This document shows positions 6,957 through 11,838 of a stretch of DNA of 11,838 nucleotides, in pieces. The stretch lies in NCBI GenBank assembly GCA_902494515.1, contig CABUTS010000078.1:1-11838 (forward strand), written 5' to 3'. The stretch comes from an uncultured Muribaculaceae bacterium. Lineage in GTDB: Bacteria; Bacteroidota; Bacteroidia; Bacteroidales; Muribaculaceae. Below the pieces are notes generated by a model, which was not told the DNA's origin, did no database searches, and worked only from the letters and a program-made list of their open reading frames with translations. The translations under genes and the position numbers were made by a program. Every line of letters starts with the position of its first letter. Within the stretch, counting starts at the first letter, position 1.

Positions 6957-8264
6957 ATGAAGATAGCAGTAGCAGGCACCGGCTATGTCGGCATGAGCAT
7001 AGCCACCCTTTTATCGCAGCACAACACCGTGACGGCCGTCGATGTCATTCCCGAAAAGGTGAACCTCATCAACCGCCGCCTCTCCCCGATTCAGGACGAT
7101 TACATCGAACGTTACCTTGCCGAGAAACAGCTCGACCTCACGGCAACCCTCGACGGCGCAGCGGCTTACGCCGACGCCGACTTCGTGGTGATCGCTGCGC
7201 CGACCAACTACGACCCGGTGCGCAACTATTTCGACACCTCGCACGTCGAGGAGGTCATCGACCTGGTGCTCAGCGTCAACCCCGGCGCCGTGATGGTGAT
7301 CAAATCCACAATCCCGGTGGGCTACTGCCGCTCGCTTTACCTCAAATACGCCGCGCAGGGTGTCGCGAAGCTCAACCTGCTCTTCTCGCCGGAGTTTCTC
7401 CGCGAGAGCAAGGCGCTCTACGATAACCTTTACCCCTCGCGCATCATCGTAGGTATCCCGAAAATCATCAGCGAGAGCGAATTTTCGGAGGAAAACAGCG
7501 CCATCGAGCGGATTGCCGACATCCCCTTCCTGACCGAAGCGGCCCACACCTTCGCCCGCCTGCTGCAACAGGGCGCCATCAAGCAGGAAATTCCGACCCT
7601 GTTCATGGGGATGAAAGAGGCCGAGGCCGTGAAGCTCTTCGCCAACACCTACCTGGCCCTGCGCGTCAGCTATTTCAACGAACTCGACACCTACGCCGAG
7701 GTCAAGGGACTCGATTCCCGCGCCATCATCGAGGGTATCGGCCTCGACCCACGAATCGGCACCCACTACAACAACCCGTCGTTCGGCTACGGCGGATACT
7801 GCCTCCCGAAGGACACCAAGCAGCTCTTAGCCAACTACGCCGATGTGCCGCAGAACATGATGACGGCCATCGTCGAGAGCAACCGCACCCGCAAGGATTT
7901 CATCGCGGATCAGGTGCTGAAAAAGGCGGGGTATTACGGCTACAGCTCGGCCAACACCTACGGCGACGCCCACGAAAAGAGCTGCGTGATAGGTGTTTAC
8001 CGCCTGACAATGAAGTCTAATTCCGACAATTTCCGCCAGTCGTCGATTCAGGGCGTTATGAAGCGCATCAAGGCCAAAGGGGCCGAAGTCATAGTCTACG
8101 AACCGACACTCGAGGACGGCACAACCTTCTTCGGCAGCCGCGTGGTCAACGACCTCGCGGAGTTCAAGAAACTCTCCGACGTGATTATCGCCAACCGCAG
8201 CTGCGCCGACCTCGCCGACGTCGCCCCCAAAGTCTATTCCCGCGACCTCTTCTCCCGCGACTGA
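6957..8264 (+). CDS. ugd: UDP-glucose/GDP-mannose dehydrogenase family; probable UDP-glucose 6-dehydrogenase
   Basis: A 435-residue protein that probably oxidises UDP-glucose twice with NAD+ to UDP-glucuronate, in the cytoplasm. The N-terminal Rossmann domain has GTGYVG at 7-12 and Asp29 after the second strand, as expected for NAD binding. Further family signatures are APTNYD at 81-86, KSTIPVGYC at 116-124, FSPEFLRE at 143-150, EAVKLFANTYLALRVSYFNE at 223-242, and GYGGYCLPKDTKQL at 277-290 with catalytic Cys282. The C-terminal domain has GVYRLTMKSNSDNFRQSS at 346-363. The IPEKV and long C-terminal form match UDP-glucose enzymes better than GDP-mannose enzymes, but substrate cannot be proved from sequence; UDP-ManNAc or UDP-GalNAc dehydrogenases are less likely relatives. 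It sits 49 bp after the permease and 29 bp before the glycosyltransferase pair, which may use its product. A small inverted repeat, CTTAA-N5-TTAAG (6942-6956), abuts the ATG. Confidence 0.9.
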   Translation: MKIAVAGTGYVGMSIATLLSQHNTVTAVDVIPEKVNLINRRLSPIQDDYIERYLAEKQLDLTATLDGAAAYADADFVVIAAPTNYDPVRNYFDTSHVEEVIDLVLSVNPGAVMVIKSTIPVGYCRSLYLKYAAQGVAKLNLLFSPEFLRESKALYDNLYPSRIIVGIPKIISESEFSEENSAIERIADIPFLTEAAHTFARLLQQGAIKQEIPTLFMGMKEAEAVKLFANTYLALRVSYFNELDTYAEVKGLDSRAIIEGIGLDPRIGTHYNNPSFGYGGYCLPKDTKQLLANYADVPQNMMTAIVESNRTRKDFIADQVLKKAGYYGYSSANTYGDAHEKSCVIGVYRLTMKSNSDNFRQSSIQGVMKRIKAKGAEVIVYEPTLEDGTTFFGSRVVNDLAEFKKLSDVIIANRSCADLADVAPKVYSRDLFSRD

Positions 8265-8293
8265 CCCCTGAAACCACGACACAGAAATCCGGG

Positions 8294-8833
8294 ATGAGCG
8301 CCAGGAATCAAAAAGAAGCAAAGCCCCGCGTGCTGGCGGTGGCCTCGATCGGAGGTCACTGGATTCAGCTGCTCCGCATAGTCAGACCGATGTGCGGGCG
8401 CTTCGACGTGACGTTCTGCTCCACACATCCCCGATGCGCCGCCATGGTGGCCGCACACCGCTTCCATCTCATACCCGATTTCAACCGCAAGAACATCTGG
8501 CGGGTGTTTTCCGCCATCGGAGGGATTGTCAGGATGCTTCGCCGTGAACGCCCCAAGGCAGTAATCTCCACCGGAGCCGCCCCCGGTCTGGCGGTAATTT
8601 TAGTGGCCAGACTGATGGGAATCCGTACAATCTGGGTTGACTCCGTAGCCAACGTGGAACACCCCTCGGCCTGCGGCAAAATCGCCATGCGCATCGCCTC
8701 CAGAGCCTACACCCAATGGCCGCACCTCGCCCGTGAAGGCCGGCTCATCTACGCCGGCAACGTATTCGGCGATGCGGAAAGCAAAGTATTCGGCGATGCA
8801 GACGGCAGCGATTCCCCGACCAACAGCCTGTAA
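8294..8833 (+). CDS. Alg14-like glycosyltransferase subunit (PssD/EpsE-like)
   Basis: A 179-residue protein of the Alg14 family, the membrane-recruiting half of split GT-B glycosyltransferases. Visible motifs: VASIGGHWIQLLRI at 16-29 (Gly-rich, acceptor side), ISTGAAPGLAVILVARLMGI at 91-110 (conserved STGAAPG plus a hydrophobic helix), VDSVANVEHPSACGKI at 115-130, and a Y-TQWPHLA stretch ending in YAGNVF. In bacteria such proteins work with an Alg13-like partner in capsule or exopolysaccharide assembly. The partner follows 12 bp downstream and the UDP-sugar dehydrogenase lies 29 bp upstream. Rhizobial PssD/PssE, of the same architecture, transfers glucuronate; by analogy the donor here may be UDP-glucuronate, an inference only. 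Residues 157-172 consist of two near-identical 8-residue units from a 24-bp duplication, so the tail is lengthened compared with the conserved core. Confidence 0.85.
   Translation: MSARNQKEAKPRVLAVASIGGHWIQLLRIVRPMCGRFDVTFCSTHPRCAAMVAAHRFHLIPDFNRKNIWRVFSAIGGIVRMLRRERPKAVISTGAAPGLAVILVARLMGIRTIWVDSVANVEHPSACGKIAMRIASRAYTQWPHLAREGRLIYAGNVFGDAESKVFGDADGSDSPTNSL
8762..8809 (+). repeat. 24-bp tandem duplication in the Alg14-like gene
   Basis: Two adjacent 24-nt units (8762-8785 and 8786-8809) share their first 14 bases exactly (GTATTCGGCGATGC) and 19 of 24 bases overall. They encode VFGDAESK then VFGDADGS. Being a multiple of three, the duplication stays in frame. Confidence 0.75.
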
Positions 8834-8845
8834 TATTCGATTCAC

Positions 8846-9316
8846 ATGATTTTTGTAACCACCGGCACTCAGGAACCTTTCGACCGCTTTCTGGAAATCA
8901 TCGACTCACTGGCTCCCGAAATAGACGAGGAGTTAGTTGTACAGGCTTGCAGCAGCGCCTACACCCCTCACAACTACAAACTCCGGGGGTTCATCGCCCC
9001 CGATGAATTCAACGGCATCATGGAGCGGGCACGCCTGATTGTAGCACACGCCGGTATGGGTTCGATCCTGACGGCCATGCAGATGCGGAAACCGATTATC
9101 ATATTTCCGCGCAAAGCCTCTCTGGGGGAGCACCGCAACGACCACCAGATGGCCACGGCACACCGCATGGCCGAGCTGCGCTACGTCCATGTGGCTTACG
9201 ACGCCGATGAGCTGCGCAGACTTCTGTCAGACAACGGTTTGCAGCCACTCCACTCCGTCGGCGAATTCGCATCGGAGTCGCTGGTCAGCTCCATCGCCGA
9301 CTTCATCGCGAAGTAG
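8846..9316 (+). CDS. Alg13-like glycosyltransferase subunit (PssE-like, GT28 C-terminal fold)
   Basis: A 156-residue protein matching the Alg13/GT28 C-terminal domain, the nucleotide-sugar-binding half of split GT-B transferases. Motifs: MIFVTTGTQEPFDRFL at 1-16, RARLIVAHAGMGSI at 61-74 (the HAGxGS loop), and KPIIIFPRKASLGEHRNDHQMA at 82-103 (conserved PR, EH, DHQ residues that hold the UDP-sugar). It lacks an acceptor-binding half of its own, which the Alg14-like protein 12 bp upstream supplies. Together they should form one membrane-associated enzyme that adds a sugar to a lipid-linked or polymer acceptor on the cytoplasmic side. The stop codon TAG (9314-9316) enters the first unit of the 16-bp tandem repeat that follows. 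It is the last gene of the plus-strand run and faces the GH13 gene. Confidence 0.87.
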   Translation: MIFVTTGTQEPFDRFLEIIDSLAPEIDEELVVQACSSAYTPHNYKLRGFIAPDEFNGIMERARLIVAHAGMGSILTAMQMRKPIIIFPRKASLGEHRNDHQMATAHRMAELRYVHVAYDADELRRLLSDNGLQPLHSVGEFASESLVSSIADFIAK

Positions 9317-9366
9317 GGTTGCGGGCTGTCAGGGTTGCGGGCTGTCAGGGTTGCGGGCTGTCAGGG
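9315..9366. repeat. Three perfect 16-bp tandem repeats between convergent gene ends
   Basis: The unit AGGGTTGCGGGCTGTC occurs three times without a mismatch at 9315-9330, 9331-9346 and 9347-9362, followed by a partial AGGG (9363-9366). The stop of the Alg13-like gene overlaps the first unit, and the stop of the minus-strand GH13 gene (9345-9347) lies on the junction of units two and three. Because of this phasing, gaining or losing a whole unit would leave both proteins unchanged. No intrinsic hairpin or T-run was seen between these convergent genes. Confidence 0.9.
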
Positions 9367-11102
9367 CGGAGGAGGGCGACGGGGAGATTTGAGGGGAGGG
9401 TGATGTGGCCGTTGATGACCGGCAGAGTCCGGCCTGAGTAGAGTTCGCGAAGGAGGGTGCCGTCGGCTGGGGGATTGGAGGAGGGGAAGAGGGAAGCGAC
9501 GGGAATGGGTACCGAGGGGTTCAGGCAGATAAGGATGGTGTCGGCGGCGGCGTAGCGGAGGACAAGGTGGGGTAAGAGGGTGCGCTGGCGGCCGCGGGCT
9601 ATTACGGGGTTGTCGCGGCGAATTTGGCCGAGGCGCCGTGCATGGGCAAGGAGGGCGGTGTCGGCGGTGGCCCAATTCATGTCGGAACGGAAGGCCTGGT
9701 CGCTGTCGACGTTGAAGCGGGCGTCGCTGAGGCCGCGGCCGGTTTCATCGCCGTAGAATAGCTGTGCGACACCGGGGGCGAGCAGCAGGGTCGTCAGGCA
9801 ATCGCGCATGTTCGTTGAGTCGGCGTCGCGATGATAGGAGTTGTTGAGATAGCTGAAGGGGTGCCAGGGGATGCAGGGCAATCCGTTGTCAGTCAGCGAA
9901 GTATAGTTGTTGGCAGCAATACTGTCGGCGTAGGCCTGCCATGTGTAGGCGATTGCGTCGAGGTCGCCGTGCTTGGGGAGGAAGAAGTTTACCATACTGG
10001 AGAAACCAGCGGCGGCATATTCGGGTTTGTAGTCGATCGAGGCGTTGTCGAAGTCGCCGGTCATATAGAAACTGTCGGTCCAGCGGGATGCGGGGTCATC
10101 GGGATGTGCGGCACGCCACTTCCTCAGGGCGGCGTTGCAGGCGTCGCTGAGCTCTTTCCAGCGATTAAGATGCACATTCTCAACGATATCGCAGCGGACG
10201 CCGTCGATGCCGAATTCCTCCACCCAGGAGGCAATCCAGCCGATGACATGCTGCATCGGCGACTGCGCTCCTGCCTTGCGGAGCCTGCGGGCCGAGGGGT
10301 TGACCCAGGGGTCGTTCGCCTTCCCCTCGCGGCGCCATTTATCCCTCAGGAAACGGGGAATTTCCACCTGTTCCTCGCTCTCGTCTTTGAAATCGGGCAT
10401 CCCGAAGAGGGTGGCCTGCAGCGGATCGGACTCATCCCACCCCTCGTCGGGCATACGGATCCAGCCGCGGTCGTACCACCCCTTCCATCCGAGGCGACCG
10501 GCGTAGAAGTCGTCGAAACTCCAGTCGCGGATGTGTCGGGCGGCCTGCTGTTCGGTCAGGCCTGTGTCGGCGAAACCGAACTGCACGGCGTCGAGAAGCG
10601 TCGGATAACCGGGGTCATTGAGGTTGGCGCCAAGCATCACGCGGATACCCTGCGAGTGGAGCGTGTCGACAAGCTCGCGGAATTCGGCGACGGTACCGTA
10701 GTTTTTGTCAATCTGGGTATAGTCGAGGGGATAATAGCCGTGATAGCCGTAGTGCGGGAAGTCGTTGACGGAGCCGGAGCCCGACATCCAGCCGTGAATT
10801 TGTTCGTAAACGTCTGTCATCCAGACCACATCGACGCCGAGGTCGGTGAAATATCCCTCGCGGGCCTTCTGCAGCATCCCTTTGAAATCGCCCCCATGGA
10901 AAGTCGCGGCGTTCATGCGTTCGGAGCCGTAATCAACGATTCGGCCATAGTTGACGTCGTTGGTGGTGTCGCCGTTGCAGAAGCGGTCGGTGATGACAAA
11001 GTACACTGTGGCTCCCGGCCATGAAAAAACCTTTCGGGCGGCCTGTGAGAACGCCGGAAGAATGGTAAGAATGAATGTAAGCAGGAAATGTGATAATCTC
11101 AT
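9345..11102 (-). CDS. Secreted GH13 (MalS-like alpha-amylase fold) protein, catalytic motifs degenerate
   Basis: A 585-residue protein with a signal peptide (1-21, ending AFSQA) and a GH13 (beta/alpha)8 barrel. Stretches such as DVVWMTDVYEQIHGW (91-105), DFPHYGYHGYYPLDY (114-128), FYGDETGR (449-456) and FRSDMNW (471-477) resemble E. coli periplasmic alpha-amylase MalS. A beta-rich C-terminal domain lies near 500-580. The four classic GH13 regions are altered. Region I (usually DVVxNH) reads GANLND at 158-163. Region II keeps Arg303 and nucleophile Asp305 (GVRCD) but has Asn309 where His is usual. Region III has TGDFDN, with Asp350 replacing the general acid Glu. In region IV the usual His-Asp appears as Ser422-Tyr423 (YLNNSYHR). 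It is therefore probably inactive as a normal amylase; glucan binding or an altered activity is possible. The reading frame is intact, so it is not a plain pseudogene. It lies downstream of and co-directional with a LuxR-type gene. Confidence 0.85.
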   Translation of the reverse strand: MRLSHFLLTFILTILPAFSQAARKVFSWPGATVYFVITDRFCNGDTTNDVNYGRIVDYGSERMNAATFHGGDFKGMLQKAREGYFTDLGVDVVWMTDVYEQIHGWMSGSGSVNDFPHYGYHGYYPLDYTQIDKNYGTVAEFRELVDTLHSQGIRVMLGANLNDPGYPTLLDAVQFGFADTGLTEQQAARHIRDWSFDDFYAGRLGWKGWYDRGWIRMPDEGWDESDPLQATLFGMPDFKDESEEQVEIPRFLRDKWRREGKANDPWVNPSARRLRKAGAQSPMQHVIGWIASWVEEFGIDGVRCDIVENVHLNRWKELSDACNAALRKWRAAHPDDPASRWTDSFYMTGDFDNASIDYKPEYAAAGFSSMVNFFLPKHGDLDAIAYTWQAYADSIAANNYTSLTDNGLPCIPWHPFSYLNNSYHRDADSTNMRDCLTTLLLAPGVAQLFYGDETGRGLSDARFNVDSDQAFRSDMNWATADTALLAHARRLGQIRRDNPVIARGRQRTLLPHLVLRYAAADTILICLNPSVPIPVASLFPSSNPPADGTLLRELYSGRTLPVINGHITLPSNLPVALLRPDSPQP

Positions 11103-11103
11103 G

Positions 11104-11120
11104 GCAGTCTTTTTGACTGC
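11104..11120. promoter_or_regulatory. Perfect inverted repeat at the GH13 gene start; candidate operator
   Basis: GCAGTC (11104-11109) and GACTGC (11115-11120) are perfect reverse complements around TTTTT. The repeat begins one base upstream of the start codon (11102-11100) and touches the last base of the -7 box. If transcription starts about 6 nt after the -7 box, most of one arm would not be transcribed, which favours a protein-binding site over an RNA hairpin. The regulator is unknown; the LuxR-type protein encoded next door is an obvious candidate. Confidence 0.5.
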
Positions 11121-11151
11121 AAAATTAACAATTCAAGGGGGGCCGCATCAA
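11120..11151 (-). promoter_or_regulatory. Bacteroidota-type promoter for the GH13 gene
   Basis: On the minus strand TAATTTTG (11127 to 11120) matches TAnnTTTG, and TTG (11151 to 11149) lies 21 nt upstream. The predicted start of transcription is about 11113-11115, leaving an unusually short leader of roughly a dozen bases. It implies that the GH13 gene can be transcribed independently of the LuxR-type gene upstream. Confidence 0.7.
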
Positions 11152-11172
11152 TACTGAAAAATAACCATCGGG

Positions 11173-11838
11173 CTACAGGAGGTTCATGGCGGTGGCGGCG
11201 GTGACAGCCTCGATGCTGTTGCCGACGCTGAGCTTGGCTATGATGTTCTGGCGGTGGCGGCTGACGGTGTTGACACTGATTCCGAGCAACGCGGCAATCT
11301 GCTTGCTCGGGCGCCCGTCGCGAATCAGTTTCAGGATCTCTTTCTCCCGGTCGGAGAGGAAGCAACGGCGCTGAGTATCAAAGGATTGCGGCTGTATCAG
11401 GCCGGAGTTCATCCCGATAATAGCGGGGGTGATTCCCTGCTGCCGCTGCTGACGCGGCGAGATGTCGTAGCAGCAGAGAATCAGCCATATTTTCCCCTCG
11501 GGCGAAAGGCAGACCACCTGCGTGGAGTTGTCGACATAGACGAACTCACCGCTGCGGTCCCTCATCCGCAGGTGGCAGACAGCCTTGACCGACATCTTCT
11601 CATCTGGCGGAAGCCTATCAGCGAGCTTGAAAAAATCGAACTCCAGCATGCGCTTGTCCACGAGATCCTCGGGGTGTATCCGGTTGTAAACCAGGTCTTC
11701 ATCGCTTGAGCAGAGCTCGAGCGGGGAAGCGTCGCCGTCAGTAGCGAACCCCATGTAACGGCCGAAGCCACCGGAGTAAACATAGCATCGGTCGCAGGCG
11801 GCATCGGTGATGACCGTGCAGCCGCCGCTGACCCCCAC
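11173..11838 (-). CDS. PAS domain plus LuxR-type HTH transcriptional regulator (5' end outside window)
   Basis: The frame is open to the window edge, so the N terminus is missing; the GTG at the edge is not a supported start. The 221 visible residues hold a PAS-like sensor region (about 20-128: IHPEDLVDKR at 54-63, then RMRDRSGEFVYVDNSTQVV and a terminal CCYDISPRQ) and a LuxR/GerE helix-turn-helix (about 158-215: LSDREKEILKLIRDGRPSKQIAALLGIS, then NTVSRHRQNIIAKL). The PAS fold probably senses a small ligand or partner protein and the HTH binds DNA. No receiver domain is seen, so it is not a classical response regulator as far as visible. Such PAS-LuxR proteins are common in Bacteroidales. Its stop lies 70 bp before the GH13 start, in the same direction, so it may regulate that gene, though this is inference from position. 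Confidence 0.85.
   Translation of the reverse strand: MGVSGGCTVITDAACDRCYVYSGGFGRYMGFATDGDASPLELCSSDEDLVYNRIHPEDLVDKRMLEFDFFKLADRLPPDEKMSVKAVCHLRMRDRSGEFVYVDNSTQVVCLSPEGKIWLILCCYDISPRQQRQQGITPAIIGMNSGLIQPQSFDTQRRCFLSDREKEILKLIRDGRPSKQIAALLGISVNTVSRHRQNIIAKLSVGNSIEAVTAATAMNLL

Noticed and set aside
9315..9366. 16-bp repeats as a CRISPR array
   Set aside because: The units are directly adjacent with no spacers, too short, and no cas genes are present.
9831..11024. Long plus-strand open frame (397 codons) opposite the GH13 gene
   Set aside because: It is the antisense shadow of a well-supported GH13 gene in GC-rich DNA, is Val/Gly-rich without recognisable domains, and has no promoter.
11833..11838. 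GTG at the right edge as the true start of the LuxR-type regulator
   Set aside because: The frame is open to the edge and the visible part begins inside or just before the PAS region, so the real start is most likely outside the window.

Overview
The window looks like chromosomal DNA from a GC-rich member of the Bacteroidales (phylum Bacteroidota), possibly a Muribaculaceae-like gut lineage. Three things point this way. Three intergenic regions carry the Bacteroidota vegetative promoter pattern (TTG, about 20-23 nt, then TAnnTTTG). Start codons lack strong Shine-Dalgarno sequences. The gene set is typical of the group: a WbqC-family protein next to lepB, an enlarged signal peptidase I, and PAS-LuxR regulators. 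The family-level placement is a guess; the phylum is much safer. No rRNA, tRNA, CRISPR array or complete mobile element is visible.

Layout. (1) 1-110: the last 29 codons of a plus-strand gene, with an intrinsic terminator that overlaps its stop codon. (2) 177-1247, minus: a secreted endonuclease/exonuclease/phosphatase-fold protein. (3) 1248-1548: a divergent intergenic region with one promoter facing each way. (4) 1549-9316, plus: seven closely spaced co-directional genes. They are an exported S41 carboxy-terminal processing protease, signal peptidase I (lepB), a WbqC-family protein (ATGA overlap with lepB), a LolC/E-type FtsX permease, UDP-glucose 6-dehydrogenase (ugd), and an Alg14-like/Alg13-like glycosyltransferase pair. 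(5) 9315-9362: three perfect copies of a 16-bp unit lying across the convergent ends of the Alg13-like gene and the next gene. (6) 9345-11102, minus: a secreted GH13 protein resembling periplasmic alpha-amylase MalS but with most catalytic motifs altered. (7) 11173-11838, minus: a PAS-LuxR type regulator cut by the window edge.

How the genes fit together. The plus-strand run has a cell-envelope theme: protein export and maturation (protease, signal peptidase), lipoprotein release (LolC/E-like), and surface polysaccharide synthesis. Ugd makes UDP-glucuronate, and the Alg14/Alg13-like pair is organised like two-subunit transferases such as rhizobial PssD/PssE, so it may use that product. The minus-strand pair at the right edge may be a regulator with a secreted glucan-related protein. 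A perfect 17-bp inverted repeat sits between the GH13 promoter and its start codon and is a good operator candidate.

Most notable: the GH13 protein keeps the fold and the nucleophile region but seems to have lost the general acid, the transition-state Asp and the region I Asp/His. That suggests a binding or sensing pseudoenzyme, or an altered activity. No clearly new multi-gene system is evident; the rest of the window is recognisable envelope biology.
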